A stretch of 64,000 nt of DNA from an uncultured Paracoccaceae bacterium (lineage in GTDB: Bacteria; Pseudomonadota; Alphaproteobacteria; Rhodobacterales; Rhodobacteraceae), in contig CANLQO010000002.1 of assembly GCA_947493335.1 (NCBI GenBank), positions 682,001-746,000 of the forward strand, in the 5' to 3' direction. The position numbers and the translations under genes are program-made. The notes below the pieces were generated by a model that saw nothing but the letters and a program-made list of their open reading frames with translations, was not told the origin of the DNA and ran no database searches. This document shows positions 42,234 to 52,344 of the stretch, piece by piece. Each line of letters starts with the position of its first letter. The stretch's first letter is position 1.

Positions 42234-43502
42234 ATGCGCGACGCCATACAGGTGCTTATGACGGCAGGTCAGGTTCCGGAATCAAAGTCGCTTGTCCTGG
42301 ACGGCGAAATAGCAGAATCCCCAGCATTTGCGAGCGTTTTCGCGGACGCGAATGATGTTGAAACCCATCAGGCTTTGCCGCTGCAAGTCACAGCAGAGGC
42401 TGAAGAGCCGAAGGCCGACGTCGCCGCTGCCGAATCGCCGGACGTCGAGGTGGCAGCGACCGTGGTTGAAACCCCAAAGGCTTTAAAGAAAGCGTCTTTG
42501 ACGCCTCAACCTGATCCCGAGAAACCATTGCCGCAGACGCAACCAAGGTCCCAATCGGGCGATCAGGCACCGCCCGATCCTGCCGCGGTTGAGCCTACGA
42601 CGTCGAAAGGTGAGCGCACCAACCCGGCGACGCAACCGCAAACGGAGCGGGCAAGTTATGCGCAGGCCGCGCTGGCCAAAGCGGCAGAAAGCAAGGGAAA
42701 ATCCCCGGCAACGGATCGGCAAATGCCGATTGCGAATGAGGGGTTTTTCCCGCCCAAAGCCGAACAGGCACTGGCAAGACAGGTCTCATTTCAACCGCCG
42801 AGTCAGCGGCCTTCTCTGCCCATCCAAACCGAAGACGTCCCAAGAAGGACCGGACACCGTTTTGATGAACGGGTGAAGGTGCCTGAAACAATGCGCCCGT
42901 CCTCCTCGCCAGCCGAGGTAGCCAAACCTTCTTCGAAAATCCCTTTGACCACTGCGCCAGTCTTTGCGCTTACGTCAGAGCACGGCGGACTTTTTGCATT
43001 GGAAAGTGACAGCGAGAGCATATTGTTGCAGCAACCGCGTGCATTGACCGGACCTGACGGATCGATCGTGGCACGCAGCATTACCACGTCTGCGCCGCAG
43101 GTTCAGGCAGAAGTGGCGCGTAACATCGGCGGCCAGCTCGCCGTGGCGATCTCTCAAACTAAACCCGGCATAACCGAAGTTGCGCTTAGCCCCCAGGAGT
43201 TGGGGCGCGTTCGCATGACGCTTTCGGCGCAGGACAACGCCATGGTTCTGTCAATCATGGCCGAGCGGCCGGAGACCCAGGAACTGATGCGGCGACATAT
43301 CGATCACCTCAATCAGGAATTCCGCAATCTGGGGTTCGCTGATGTAAAATTCAGCTTTGATGATGGTACGGAAAATCAGCATCAAAAAACAGACGGACAG
43401 AACGGCGCGGTTGAGGCGCCGCATGACGCGGTGGCCGCCGCAGATGATGTGCCGGTCCGATCCCCCATACCAAATGACGCCGCACTGGATTTGCGGCTCT
43501 AG
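42234..43502 (+). CDS. fliK: flagellar hook-length control protein FliK
   Basis: 422 residues. FliK measures hook length and triggers the FlhB switch. The N-terminal 280 residues are disordered, rich in Pro, Ala, Glu and Lys. The C-terminal domain is recognisable: GGQLAVAISQTKPGITEVAL, SPQELGRVRMTLSAQDNAMV, ERPETQELMRRHIDHLNQEF and LRNLGF-like NLGFADVKFSF. I chose the ATG at 42234, 5 bases after GGAGG, over an ATG at 42222. flgD follows after 14 bases. Confidence 0.9.
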   Translation: MRDAIQVLMTAGQVPESKSLVLDGEIAESPAFASVFADANDVETHQALPLQVTAEAEEPKADVAAAESPDVEVAATVVETPKALKKASLTPQPDPEKPLPQTQPRSQSGDQAPPDPAAVEPTTSKGERTNPATQPQTERASYAQAALAKAAESKGKSPATDRQMPIANEGFFPPKAEQALARQVSFQPPSQRPSLPIQTEDVPRRTGHRFDERVKVPETMRPSSSPAEVAKPSSKIPLTTAPVFALTSEHGGLFALESDSESILLQQPRALTGPDGSIVARSITTSAPQVQAEVARNIGGQLAVAISQTKPGITEVALSPQELGRVRMTLSAQDNAMVLSIMAERPETQELMRRHIDHLNQEFRNLGFADVKFSFDDGTENQHQKTDGQNGAVEAPHDAVAAADDVPVRSPIPNDAALDLRL

Positions 43503-43516
43503 CGAAGGAAGTCACG

Positions 43517-44185
43517 ATGGAAGTAACAAGTCCGACGAATCCGACGACAGCAAAAGCGCCGTCACCACCGGCGAGCAAAGAAATCAGCTCTGATTTCGAG
43601 ACGTTCCTCAAGATGCTGACCGTTCAGATGGAAAATCAGGACCCTTTGAACCCAATTGAGTCTTCGGATTACGCCGTGCAACTCGCGACGTTTTCCGGGG
43701 TTGAGCAGCAGGTCCAAACCAACGACCTGCTGCGCGACCTTGTGGCGCAGATGGGTGCCGGTGGTATGGCGCAAATGGCCGGTTGGGTCGGGATGGAGGC
43801 ACGAACATCAGCGCCGGTTTCCTTTGATGGTACCCCGTTGACGCTGTCCACGGCACCTGCCGCCTTGGCTGACAAAGTGGAACTGGTGGTCATGGACGAC
43901 CGCGGCGCAGAGGTACAGCGCCTGCCGATGGCCGCCTCTGACACAGAGGTCACATGGGCTGGAGTGACGGCTGATGGCAGCCCTCTCCCGGCCGGAATGT
44001 ACAGCTTTGAGGTGGTCAGCATGATGCAGGGCCAAGAGATTGGCCGTTCCAAGGCAGAAACCTACGCCCGAGTGACCGAAGTCCAGTCAGCGGGCGGTCA
44101 GACGACGCTTGTTTTGGCTTCGGGTCAAAGCATACCGGTCACAGAGGTGACGGCTGTGCGAGAGCCGGACGGCGCTGCAGGTTAA
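43517..44185 (+). CDS. flgD: flagellar hook capping protein FlgD
   Basis: 222 residues; scaffold cap for hook polymerisation. The N-terminus has SSDFETFLKMLTVQMENQDP and LNPIESSDYAVQLATFSGVE, and the C-terminal tudor/FnIII part has VTWAGVTADGSPLPAGMYSF, typical of FlgD. It starts 14 bases after fliK, with AAGGA upstream, and its stop overlaps that of convergent ubiB. Confidence 0.95.
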   Translation: MEVTSPTNPTTAKAPSPPASKEISSDFETFLKMLTVQMENQDPLNPIESSDYAVQLATFSGVEQQVQTNDLLRDLVAQMGAGGMAQMAGWVGMEARTSAPVSFDGTPLTLSTAPAALADKVELVVMDDRGAEVQRLPMAASDTEVTWAGVTADGSPLPAGMYSFEVVSMMQGQEIGRSKAETYARVTEVQSAGGQTTLVLASGQSIPVTEVTAVREPDGAAG

Positions 44186-45711
44186 AGCAGGGCTTGCAAT
44201 GCCCAGGCGGCCCCAACCAAGGTCGCACCCAGCGACATCCAGGCCAGACGTGCGCGCAGCCGTTGTGGCTTGGGCGGTGGCGGCGGATTGTTGAGACGGA
44301 TCAATTGTTCTTCTGCCAGCCGCGGCAGTTGCGGCCCAAACCGTGCAATGATCCGCGCAGTTTTCAGCAAGTCGTTCGCCAGCGCCTTTGGCCCGATTGA
44401 TTTTGTAACATAGTCCTGCACGATGGGTTGGGCGACCTGCCAGATATTCATGTGTGGATCCAAAGATCGCGCAACACCTTCGACCACGACCATCGTGCGC
44501 TGAAGCAGGATCAGCTCGGTCCGGGTTTCCATGCCAAACCGTTCGGTCACTTCAAAGAGATATGCCAGCAATCGCGCCATCGAAATGCGGCTCGCATCCA
44601 TGCCAAAGATCGGCTCACCCACGGCGCGAAGCGCGCGCGCAAACTCATCAACATCACGGTCCGCTGGCACATAGCCCGCTTCAAAGTGGACCTCGGCCAC
44701 GCGTTGATAATCCTTGCGAATAAAGCCGAACAGGATTTCCGCATAAACCCGTCGGGTGTATTCGTCGATCCGCCCCATGATGCCAAAATCAAAGGCGATA
44801 ATCTCTCCGTTGGCGGCGACTTTCAGGTTGCCCTGGTGCATATCGCCGTGGAAATAGCCGTCGCGCAGTGCCTGATTCAGGAAAACCTGCAAAACCCGCG
44901 CGGCAAGCGCGCGCCGGTCGTGGCCTGCCGCGTCCAGGGCAGCATTGTCGCCGATATTGGTGCCCTCGGCCCAGTCCAGCGTCATCACCCGGCGCCCTGA
45001 AAGGTGCCACCGCACTGCAGGCACCTGAAAACCCGCATCACCGTCGGTGTTGGCCGCAAATTCGGACGCCGCAGAGCTTTCCAGCCGCAGGTCCAATTCT
45101 CCTGTCACAACGCCTTCAAAGTGTTTGATGACTTCCATCGGGTGCAACCGTCGCGACGACGGGGACAACAACTCGATTGCGCGGGCGGCAAAGTAGAACG
45201 CATCTATATCCTTGCGAAACGCCTTTTCGATGCCGGGGCGCAGTACCTTGACCGCGACCGCATCTCCGCCCTCGACCAGATGTGCCTTGTGAACCTGCGC
45301 CAAAGAGGCCGCAGCAACCGGTTCGGAAAAGCTTGAAAAGACATCCCCGACAGACATCCCGATTTCGCGCTCAACTTCGGCCTTTGCCTCTGCCACGGGA
45401 AAGGGCGGCAGCTTGTCTTGTAAGACACGCAACTGCACCGCCAATTCGTCGCCGACGACGTCGGGCCGGGTGGACAGGATTTGACCGAACTTGATGTAGG
45501 CGGGCCCCAGGGCGGTCAATGCCCGCACCGCAGGTGGCATCGTCACGTTGCCCTTGTATCCCAACCACTGAAACGGCCAGACCAGCCCGCGGAACACACC
45601 ACGCAGCAGTGGTCCTGCTTCAAAGGCGTCCAGCACGACTTTCATCGCGCCTGTGCGTTCCAGCGTCGCGCCTGTCCTGATCAGGCGGATGATGTTGTGG
45701 GGGCCGCGCAA
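44182..45711 (-). CDS. ubiB: ubiquinone biosynthesis ATPase/kinase-like protein UbiB
   Basis: 509 residues, ABC1/UADT atypical kinase family, needed for ubiquinone synthesis at the membrane. It has KxGQ in YIKFGQILSTRPDVVGDELA, ExD in EGVVTGELDLRLE, FHGDMHQGNLKV and IIAFDFGIMGRIDEYTRRVY, with hydrophobic segments at the C-terminus (MSLGATLVGAAWALQAL). I chose the TTG at 45711, one base after the ubiE stop, because it gives the usual RGPHNIIRLIRTGATLERTG N-terminus and has GGAAG 7 bases upstream. Confidence 0.94.
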   Translation of the reverse strand: MRGPHNIIRLIRTGATLERTGAMKVVLDAFEAGPLLRGVFRGLVWPFQWLGYKGNVTMPPAVRALTALGPAYIKFGQILSTRPDVVGDELAVQLRVLQDKLPPFPVAEAKAEVEREIGMSVGDVFSSFSEPVAAASLAQVHKAHLVEGGDAVAVKVLRPGIEKAFRKDIDAFYFAARAIELLSPSSRRLHPMEVIKHFEGVVTGELDLRLESSAASEFAANTDGDAGFQVPAVRWHLSGRRVMTLDWAEGTNIGDNAALDAAGHDRRALAARVLQVFLNQALRDGYFHGDMHQGNLKVAANGEIIAFDFGIMGRIDEYTRRVYAEILFGFIRKDYQRVAEVHFEAGYVPADRDVDEFARALRAVGEPIFGMDASRISMARLLAYLFEVTERFGMETRTELILLQRTMVVVEGVARSLDPHMNIWQVAQPIVQDYVTKSIGPKALANDLLKTARIIARFGPQLPRLAEEQLIRLNNPPPPPKPQRLRARLAWMSLGATLVGAAWALQALL

Positions 45712-45712
45712 G

Positions 45713-46465
45713 TTACAGCTTCCAGCCGGAATGCAGGGCGGCCACACCCATCGTCATATTGCGATACTTCGCATTGCCGAAACCGGCCGTCTGGACCATC
45801 CCCAGAAAGGTTTCCTGGTCAGGGAATTTACGAATGGATTCAACAAGGTATTGATAGCTGTCACGATCCCCCGCAATCATCTGACCCATGCGGGGTATGA
45901 CGTTAAAGGAATAGGCGTCATAGGCGGCCTGCATTGCAGGATTGGGCAGTTGGCTGAATTCCAGTACCATCAGGCGCCCGCCGGGCCGCAAGACGCGATA
46001 TGCTTCATTCAGCGCTTCTTGTGGGCGGGTCACGTTCCGGATGCCGAAGCTGATGGTGTAGACGTCAAAAGTATTGTCGGGAAATGGCAGCGCCATTGCG
46101 TCGCCCACGACCCAATCAAGGCTGTCAGCCATTTGCGCAGCTTCGGCCCGTTTGCGGCCTTCAACCAGCATCGGTTCGGTCAGGTCCAGCACCGTGGCAT
46201 GCCCTGACCCTGCCCGCTTGAGGAACCGGAACGAAATGTCGCCTGTCCCACCGGCCACGTCCAAAAGGCGTTGGCCCGGTCGCGGCGCCAGCCAGTCCAT
46301 CATTGCGTCTTTCCAGACGCGGTGAATGCCCGCCGACATGACGTCATTCATGATGTCGTACTTGCTGGCGACAGACGAAAACACACCCTGCACGCGCCCG
46401 GCCTTGTCACCTTCGGCCACGGTTTCATTGCCAAAATGCGTCGTCTTCTGCGTGTCGTCGGTCAT
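45713..46465 (-). CDS. ubiE: ubiquinone/menaquinone C-methyltransferase UbiE
   Basis: 250 residues. SAM-dependent C-methylation of the quinone ring. Motifs present are [58 protein letters not shown] and [12 protein letters not shown]-like [20 protein letters not shown], all UbiE/COQ5 signatures. I chose the ATG at 46465 ([12 protein letters not shown]); the frame is open upstream without family similarity. First gene of ubiE-ubiB, divergent from the next membrane protein. Confidence 0.96.
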   Translation of the reverse strand: MTDDTQKTTHFGNETVAEGDKAGRVQGVFSSVASKYDIMNDVMSAGIHRVWKDAMMDWLAPRPGQRLLDVAGGTGDISFRFLKRAGSGHATVLDLTEPMLVEGRKRAEAAQMADSLDWVVGDAMALPFPDNTFDVYTISFGIRNVTRPQEALNEAYRVLRPGGRLMVLEFSQLPNPAMQAAYDAYSFNVIPRMGQMIAGDRDSYQYLVESIRKFPDQETFLGMVQTAGFGNAKYRNMTMGVAALHSGWKL

Positions 46466-46555
46466 GTCACTCAATCGCCTTAGTCGCGTCGCAAAGGGGT
46501 TATACCCAAGTGCGCAAAGACACAAATTGTCATTACGCCACAGGAGACAAGGCCA

Positions 46556-47206
46556 ATGTTGCTGTTGATCATTTTTGGGTTGTTCAGCTTAGCATTGGTC
46601 GTGATCGGTGCGCTGGTGGTTGTCTATTTTGGCCCCATTCTGCTGGCTTGGGTGCTTGGCCGAAAGTTGCGCGATGCAGCACGGCAAAAAGACAGTCGCG
46701 GGCGGCCCGTCCAAATGAATGCGATGGCAAATGCTGGATTCGGCAATCTTCCGATCGGGGCCGGCTTTTTCGCGTCATTAGGAGAGGACGCTGGACCACA
46801 AGTGGGCGTGGGCGAGATCGTGATGCGCCCCACCTGGGGCGTCAGGGTCAGCGGCATCGTGTTTTCGGGTCTGCTGATCTACATCTCTCACATCGGCTAT
46901 GGCGATTTTGTGCCAGCCTCACCCTATACGTGGCCCGTAATCGGGGTCGCCCTGATTTATGCAGCGCTGGCCACAAACATTTACGAAGTGCGCTATGACC
47001 GCGAAGGTTTTAGCGTCAGCGGGTTTGCCCGAAGCCGAAAGAACGTGAAGTGGAACGACCTCGCGCACATCACGGACAACGGCCACTACCTTTATACCTT
47101 CAAGACTTTTGGCGGCAAAAAGGTCGAGGTGCAGAAATACCTTGTAGGCGTTCGCGATTTCCTGACCTATGCGCAGGATCAGATGGATTACCACAACAGG
47201 CCCTGA
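46556..47206 (+). CDS. membrane protein of unknown function
   Basis: 216 residues, unrecognised. One membrane helix at the N-terminus ([20 protein letters not shown]), a polar segment of about 60 residues, then two more helices ([19 protein letters not shown] and [20 protein letters not shown]) and a basic C-terminal domain with [20 protein letters not shown]. That last part resembles a PH-like fold by eye, which is weak evidence. AGGAGA lies 8 bases before the ATG. Its stop abuts the mutM ATG (TGAATG). Confidence 0.75.
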   Translation: MLLLIIFGLFSLALVVIGALVVVYFGPILLAWVLGRKLRDAARQKDSRGRPVQMNAMANAGFGNLPIGAGFFASLGEDAGPQVGVGEIVMRPTWGVRVSGIVFSGLLIYISHIGYGDFVPASPYTWPVIGVALIYAALATNIYEVRYDREGFSVSGFARSRKNVKWNDLAHITDNGHYLYTFKTFGGKKVEVQKYLVGVRDFLTYAQDQMDYHNRP

Positions 47207-48058
47207 ATGCCCGAGTTGCCAGAGGTTGAAACGGTGCGCGCCGGACTTGCCCCCGTCATGGAAGGGCAGGTGATTGCGCGCGCTGACGTCAACCGCCCTG
47301 ATCTGCGCTGGCCGTTCCCAGATCGCATGGCCGCACGCCTGACAGGCGCACGGGTGCTGGGTCTGCGCAGGCGGTCCAAGTACATTCTGGCTGACCTCGA
47401 CACGGACGAAACCTTGCTGATTCACCTCGGCATGTCGGGCCGGATGTTGATCTCGGGTCACAAAGTTGGCGATTTCTTTCATGAACATCCCGCACCGGCC
47501 AAACATGACCACGTGGTTTTTCACATGGAGCAGGGCGTGCGGATCACGTTCAATGATGCCCGTCGTTTTGGCGCGATGGATCTGCTACCGACGGCCACGC
47601 AAGAGGATCACTGGCTCATTCGCGATCTGGGGCCAGAGCCTTTGGGAAATGCCCTGAATGAGGCCTACCTGATCGGAAAGCTGCAGGGCAAAAACACGCC
47701 CATCAAGACAGCCTTGCTGGACCAAAAGATTATCGCGGGGCTGGGAAATATCTATGTCTGTGAGGTGCTTTACCGGGCGCGCATTCACCCCGCGCGCAAG
47801 GCTGGGCGCATCAGTGCGGCGCGGGTTGCAAGCTTGGTGCCGATCATCCGGGATGTCCTGAATGAAGCAATTGCCGCTGGCGGATCTTCCCTGAAAGACT
47901 ACCGCCGTGCTGATGGTGAACTGGGATATTTTCAGCATGGATTTCAGGTTTATGACCGCGAGGACCAACCCTGCGTCACCCCCGGTTGCGGTGCAGGGAT
48001 CAAGCGAATCGTCCAGTCGGGACGCTCATCCTTCTTCTGTCCGCAATGCCAAAGATAG
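47207..48058 (+). CDS. mutM: formamidopyrimidine-DNA glycosylase
   Basis: 283 residues. Removes 8-oxoguanine and formamidopyrimidines from DNA and cuts the abasic site. After Met removal, Pro is the catalytic nucleophile ([13 protein letters not shown]), followed by Glu. It has [15 protein letters not shown] with the DNA-contact Lys, the H2TH region [20 protein letters not shown], and a C-terminal zinc finger with Cys pairs in CVTPGCGAG and FFCPQCQR. All key residues are present. Confidence 0.97.
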   Translation: MPELPEVETVRAGLAPVMEGQVIARADVNRPDLRWPFPDRMAARLTGARVLGLRRRSKYILADLDTDETLLIHLGMSGRMLISGHKVGDFFHEHPAPAKHDHVVFHMEQGVRITFNDARRFGAMDLLPTATQEDHWLIRDLGPEPLGNALNEAYLIGKLQGKNTPIKTALLDQKIIAGLGNIYVCEVLYRARIHPARKAGRISAARVASLVPIIRDVLNEAIAAGGSSLKDYRRADGELGYFQHGFQVYDREDQPCVTPGCGAGIKRIVQSGRSSFFCPQCQR

Positions 48059-48119
48059 CTTGATTGCTTGTAAAAGATTTGCGAACCCAAGGGCCTGACC
48101 AGCGGCAAGGGAGAGCCTG

Positions 48120-48896
48120 ATGGCCTATGAGACGATCGTTGTGGACGTTACCGATTACGTGGCACTTATTCGCCTCAACCGCCCCGACGCGCGAAATGCG
48201 CTGAACGCGCAGCTGTTGGGGGAACTATGCACAGCACTTGAAGATGCCGATCAAAGCGACAAGGTCCGCTGCATCGTGATCACCGGCTCTGACAAAGCTT
48301 TTGCGGCAGGCGCCGATATCACCGAGATGGCCGAAAAGACCTTTGTCGACATGTACACACGGGCATTTTTTCAGTCGGAAACCGAACGCTTCAACAATAT
48401 CCGCAAGCCGATCATCGCCGCCGTTGCGGGCTATGCGCTGGGCGGAGGCTGCGAATTGGCAATGATGTGCGACTTCATCATTGCCGCCGACACTGCAAAG
48501 TTTGGCCAGCCAGAAATCAATCTCGGCGTCATCGCCGGTATTGGCGGCACGCAGCGACTGACACGGTTTGTGGGCAAGTCGAAGTCGATGGATATGCACC
48601 TGACAGGCCGCTTCATGGGTGCGGAAGAGGCGTTGACGTCTGGTCTTGTAAGCCGCGTCGTGCCTGCGAAAAAGCTTGTGGAAGAAGCGCGCGGCGCGGC
48701 CGAAAAGATCGCTGAAAAATCGCTGATCGCCTCCATGGCCGCCAAGGACGCAGTGAACCGCGCTTATGAAACCACCCTGGCCGAAGGCGTGAACTACGAA
48801 CGCCGCCTGTTCCAGTCACTTTTTGCGACCGAGGACCAGAAAGAGGGCATGGCCGCTTTCAAGGAGAAGCGTGAGGCGCAAGTGCGCGACCGTTAA
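48120..48896 (+). CDS. enoyl-CoA hydratase
   Basis: 258 residues, crotonase superfamily; hydrates 2-trans-enoyl-CoA in beta-oxidation. The oxyanion hole and catalytic Glu region is visible in [12 protein letters not shown] and [20 protein letters not shown], with the second Glu in [20 protein letters not shown]. The C-terminal helix [20 protein letters not shown] is typical. GGGAGA lies 8 bases before the ATG. The order mutM-enoyl-CoA hydratase-rpsT-dnaA is common in Rhodobacterales, but here a three-gene operon is inserted before rpsT. Confidence 0.93.
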   Translation: MAYETIVVDVTDYVALIRLNRPDARNALNAQLLGELCTALEDADQSDKVRCIVITGSDKAFAAGADITEMAEKTFVDMYTRAFFQSETERFNNIRKPIIAAVAGYALGGGCELAMMCDFIIAADTAKFGQPEINLGVIAGIGGTQRLTRFVGKSKSMDMHLTGRFMGAEEALTSGLVSRVVPAKKLVEEARGAAEKIAEKSLIASMAAKDAVNRAYETTLAEGVNYERRLFQSLFATEDQKEGMAAFKEKREAQVRDR

Positions 48897-49633
48897 AGAC
48901 GCGACAAGGTCCCGAAATCGCCGCTCAGCCGTAGCCCGCAAATGCGCGCCATATGCCAGGCCAGCACCAGATTGCTTGATAGAACCGGCAGACCTGTTGC
49001 GTCTTCAATCGGGTTGATGACGTCTAGCGTGCGCAAATTGGTGCAGGACAAAAACAGCGCATCAACGTCGCCTTCCTTGGCAAGCGCCGTGGCCGCATCA
49101 ATGACAGAGCGCCCGTCGATCCGCGCAACCTTGGCTTCTTCCGCTTCGTCAAAACTGCCAAAAACAGGCGAGGTCACACCATTTTCGGCCAAAGTGTCCC
49201 GCAATGTCTGGCTCACTTCAGCGATGTAGGGCGACAGAAACCCAATCTTTTGGATGTTCAGCGCCGCGCAAGCCGCGATCAGGGCCGAAACGGGCTCTGT
49301 CACCGCATCTGTCGTCACTCCCTCTTTGATCAGGTCAGCGATGGCATCGGCACCGATGACGCTGGTGCCCGACGTGCAGCCGTAACCGGTGACATCAAAT
49401 TGCAATCCGCGTGGCATAAGGGCCGCGGCCCCCGGCAGGTTCGCCCGCATCTGGGCAAGTGTGTCGCCGGTCACCTCGGTCGCTGATGGAATACGCGAAA
49501 CATAAAGCGCCACACCGTCAACCGGCAGCATCCTGCGAAAGTCATGCTCGATCGTTTCGTCCGGTTGAAGCACGATCAGGCCCATCGTGGCCTTTGTCCC
49601 GATCCTTTCGGCGCTGGTATAGGCAAAGGTCAT
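48893..49633 (-). CDS. Asp/Glu racemase-superfamily protein (maleate isomerase / EutA-like)
   Basis: 246 residues. Both cysteines of the two-Cys active site are visible: [16 protein letters not shown] (about 80) and [18 protein letters not shown] (about 200), the pattern of maleate isomerase, arylmalonate decarboxylase and Eut[16 protein letters not shown] and [20 protein letters not shown] are also typical. Last gene of the operon; overlaps the M24 hydrolase stop by 4 bases. In ectoine-utilisation clusters a EutA protein of this family accompanies EutB and a M24 hydrolase, so that is the closest known arrangement. The substrate is not determined. Confidence 0.8.
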   Translation of the reverse strand: MTFAYTSAERIGTKATMGLIVLQPDETIEHDFRRMLPVDGVALYVSRIPSATEVTGDTLAQMRANLPGAAALMPRGLQFDVTGYGCTSGTSVIGADAIADLIKEGVTTDAVTEPVSALIAACAALNIQKIGFLSPYIAEVSQTLRDTLAENGVTSPVFGSFDEAEEAKVARIDGRSVIDAATALAKEGDVDALFLSCTNLRTLDVINPIEDATGLPVLSSNLVLAWHMARICGLRLSGDFGTLSRL

Positions 49634-50766
49634 CCGATCACCACCATGTCCCGATTTGCGGGGCGGGACAGAAACGTTGCGCTGCCATTTGCGATCACAA
49701 TGTTTTCCTCATGCACGATCATCCGGTCGCCCGCCGTTGCGATCCCGGGCTCCAAGGTCAGCACCATGCCGTTCTCCAGCACCGTGTGATCGTCGGGTAT
49801 CAGTGACGGCCATTCCGTCAGCTGCATCCCCAGACCGTGGCCATAGCGCCCGGCATCCGATCCACCGGCGCCGCCCGTCAGCACCTTGTCCATTGCGTGG
49901 AACAAATCGGCAGCGGTCGCGCCCGGGCGCGCGATGTCGAGCGCGGCTTCTGTTGCATCGATCAGTCTTGCATGTGCTGCCGCCGCGCGGGGGCTTGGCG
50001 GTCCAATGCTGAAGTTGCGATCAAAGTCGCAAAAATACCCCTGTCGCACCAATCCGGTGTCCAACATCAACACGTCGCCCGTTTGCAAAGGCGCATCAGT
50101 CGCGGGTGAGATGACGTCATCATAACCGTCCGCTCCCGCGCCGCCCGCCAGATAGGGCACCCAATCTGCCCCTTCTTCAAGGCACAGGATCTGAAATTTT
50201 CGGAACACCTCTGCCAGGCTGCTGCCGACGCCCGTGATCTCGGGGACCCGATCAAAGGCGCGATTGGCAATCGTGCAGGCCTCGCGGATCATGGCAATCT
50301 CTGAGTCTGACTTGATCATGCGCAATCCGCGCATCAGCCCCGCATCGGGCACAACCTGGCAGGCCGCTTGGACAGAGGCGAAGTTCGCCAGCGGCATCCG
50401 CATGTGGGTTTCATGGCCCATCGGGACCGCGATCGGACCGGGGCAAAGTTCTTGCAGGGTTTCTATCAATAAGGACACGCCATCATCCGTCAGGTCAGGC
50501 GCGCGCCAGGTCCGGATATCGCTGATCCAGCCTCTGGCCATCAACGGCGCGCCAATGGCCGGGATAACGGCGACGGGATCGCCGCTTGCGGGCACAATCA
50601 CAAACCATGGCCGGGTCGGGCTTTCCCAAAATCGGGTCAGGAACCCGGTGAAATAGCGCACCTCTGGTTCTGTCGTCAGCAAGAGACCGGCAAAACCCTG
50701 GACGGCCATCGCGGCCTGCGCCCGCTGCGTGCGGTCAACGAACTCTGACCGGTCAAAGACGCTCAT
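49630..50766 (-). CDS. M24-family metallohydrolase (Xaa-Pro peptidase / DoeA-like)
   Basis: 378 residues with the pita-bread fold. An N-terminal creatinase-like domain to about 150 is followed by metal ligands in LMLDTGLVRQGYFCDFDRNF (two Asp), YGHGLGMQLTEWPSL (His), LEPGIATAGDRM (Glu) and HEENIVI (Glu), so the dinuclear centre is complete. DoeA (ectoine hydrolase) and Xaa-Pro dipeptidases share this fold. The ATG at 50766 overlaps the preceding stop (ATGA); the eight codons upstream are disregarded. Specificity is unknown. Confidence 0.85.
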   Translation of the reverse strand: MSVFDRSEFVDRTQRAQAAMAVQGFAGLLLTTEPEVRYFTGFLTRFWESPTRPWFVIVPASGDPVAVIPAIGAPLMARGWISDIRTWRAPDLTDDGVSLLIETLQELCPGPIAVPMGHETHMRMPLANFASVQAACQVVPDAGLMRGLRMIKSDSEIAMIREACTIANRAFDRVPEITGVGSSLAEVFRKFQILCLEEGADWVPYLAGGAGADGYDDVISPATDAPLQTGDVLMLDTGLVRQGYFCDFDRNFSIGPPSPRAAAAHARLIDATEAALDIARPGATAADLFHAMDKVLTGGAGGSDAGRYGHGLGMQLTEWPSLIPDDHTVLENGMVLTLEPGIATAGDRMIVHEENIVIANGSATFLSRPANRDMVVIG

Positions 50767-51791
50767 GCAGGTCCCTCGCTCAGGATGCAAAGGACACGCG
50801 ATGTGCCGTCGATGTCGAAGCGCCCTTCAGCACATAACAGCGTGACAAGGCCCGCGCCGCCGGATGGAGAAGTCGCAAGACCGGCGTCGGCCAACGCAGA
50901 CATTGCTGTGTCCGCCTGCGCGTCGCTGATTGTGACAAAGTCATCAGCATCCCGCGCCAAGCCATTCAGCGCGATCAGTGATGGTTCCTTGCAATCAAGT
51001 CGCCCCATGTTGCTGTCTGGCCCGCTGGTGACGACGGCGTGTCCGGCCTTGATGCTTTCCATCAGCGCGGGGGCCGCGTCCGGTTCAACAACGATAATCC
51101 GCGGTGCGTCGCCCCAAACGTGGCGGGCATAAGCAGCGAACGCACCGGCCAGACCTCCGACACCGGCCTGCAAAAAGATATGCGTCGGTGTTTCCGGCAC
51201 CTGTTGCACCACCTCTGCCGCCATGGCGACATATCCCTCCATCAAGCGGTGAGGGATCTGGATATAACCGTCCCAGGAGGAATCGGACAACAGCGTCCAG
51301 CCGTTAGCCTCTGCTGCGGCCTGCGCGCCAGCCATGCTTGCGGCATAATCGGTCCCTTCGCGCACCACGGTTGCGCCCCGTTCGGCAAGGCGATCCGCAA
51401 AAACCTCAGGCACGGTGTCGGCGATATAGACCACCGATTGCGCGCCGAAAACGCGTGCCCCTGCGGCGACCGACATGCCATGGTTACCCGCACTCGCGGT
51501 GACATAGGTGCGCCCTTTGGCGCTGCCGTCTTCGGCGTCGCGGGCGATGACATAGGCGGCACCAAGGGCCTTGAAACTGCCCAATCCCATGCGACCGCGT
51601 TCATCTTTCACCCACAGGTTTGCCACCTCTGCCAGTCCGGCCACTTCAACCATCGGGGTCTCTGCATGATCAGGACACCGCATCAATCGAGCAGTGACGG
51701 CCCCGGCGTCGACAGACGGCATTGGGACATCAGGCAGCAGCGCTGCCGCGCCGCGATGAGGGTTCTTGACGTGTTGCACGGGTCGCTCCAT
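50763..51791 (-). CDS. PLP-dependent ammonia-lyase-like enzyme (diaminopropionate ammonia-lyase / EutB-like)
   Basis: 342 residues, fold-type II PLP enzyme. The Schiff-base Lys is in GLGSFKALGAAYVIARDAED, the phosphate/substrate loop is YVTASAGNHGMSVAAGARVF, and FLQAGVGGLAGAFAAYAR is the Gly-rich phosphate cup. It resembles diaminopropionate ammonia-lyase and the threonine-dehydratase-like EutB. No clear ribosome site precedes the ATG. First gene of the operon, reading away from rpsT across 211 bases. The trio lacks an eutC and a deacetylase gene, so an ectoine role is only one hypothesis. Confidence 0.82.
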   Translation of the reverse strand: MERPVQHVKNPHRGAAALLPDVPMPSVDAGAVTARLMRCPDHAETPMVEVAGLAEVANLWVKDERGRMGLGSFKALGAAYVIARDAEDGSAKGRTYVTASAGNHGMSVAAGARVFGAQSVVYIADTVPEVFADRLAERGATVVREGTDYAASMAGAQAAAEANGWTLLSDSSWDGYIQIPHRLMEGYVAMAAEVVQQVPETPTHIFLQAGVGGLAGAFAAYARHVWGDAPRIIVVEPDAAPALMESIKAGHAVVTSGPDSNMGRLDCKEPSLIALNGLARDADDFVTISDAQADTAMSALADAGLATSPSGGAGLVTLLCAEGRFDIDGTSRVLCILSEGPA

Positions 51792-52002
51792 TCACTGTGT
51801 TGCGAGACGCTAGACCGGGCACAGGTCAGCCGTCTATCCCACAGGACGCAAATAGTGCTTTTCACGCGCGCCTGACTTGTCTATACGCGCCGCTGAACAT
51901 GCGTGTGATGCCCGCTTTGGCAGATTCGGCCGGTAAGAAACCCGGTGGGGCCATCAGGCGTATAAACTTGTATTTGATGAACCCGAACGAAAGACACGAC
52001 AC

Positions 52003-52266
52003 ATGGCTAACACTCCGCAGTCCAAAAAGCGCGCCCGCCAGAATGAAGCCCGCTTTGCCGTCAACAAAATGCGCCGCTCGCGCATCCGCACCTACCTGCG
52101 CCAGGTTGAAGAGGCGATTGCCTCTGGCGACAGCAAAGCCGCGCAAGAAGCGCTGAAGGCTGCTCAGCCCGAATTGATGCGCGGCGTGACCAAAGGTGTG
52201 ATGCACAAGAACACAGCCGCGCGGAAAATGTCGCGTCTGGCCGCCCGCGTTAAGGCTGTCGGCTAA
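52003..52266 (+). CDS. rpsT: 30S ribosomal protein S20
   Basis: 87 residues, small basic protein that binds 16S rRNA in the 30S body. It opens [20 protein letters not shown], then [19 protein letters not shown] and ends [19 protein letters not shown], all S20 consensus. It is followed by a strong terminator and then dnaA, the usual Rhodobacterales order. Confidence 0.98.
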   Translation: MANTPQSKKRARQNEARFAVNKMRRSRIRTYLRQVEEAIASGDSKAAQEALKAAQPELMRGVTKGVMHKNTAARKMSRLAARVKAVG

Positions 52267-52310
52267 ATGCCACAGCTTGGTTCCGTTGGGCCATAGAATT
52301 GAGACTATTT

Positions 52311-52344
52311 GAGGCGCGCCGAAGTGGCGCGCCTCTTTGATTTT
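52311..52344 (+). terminator. intrinsic terminator of rpsT
   Basis: Perfect 10-base stem GAGGCGCGCC (52311-52320) / GGCGCGCCTC (52326-52335) around a 5-base loop, followed by a T-rich stretch. It ends 45 bases after the rpsT stop. Confidence 0.92.
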
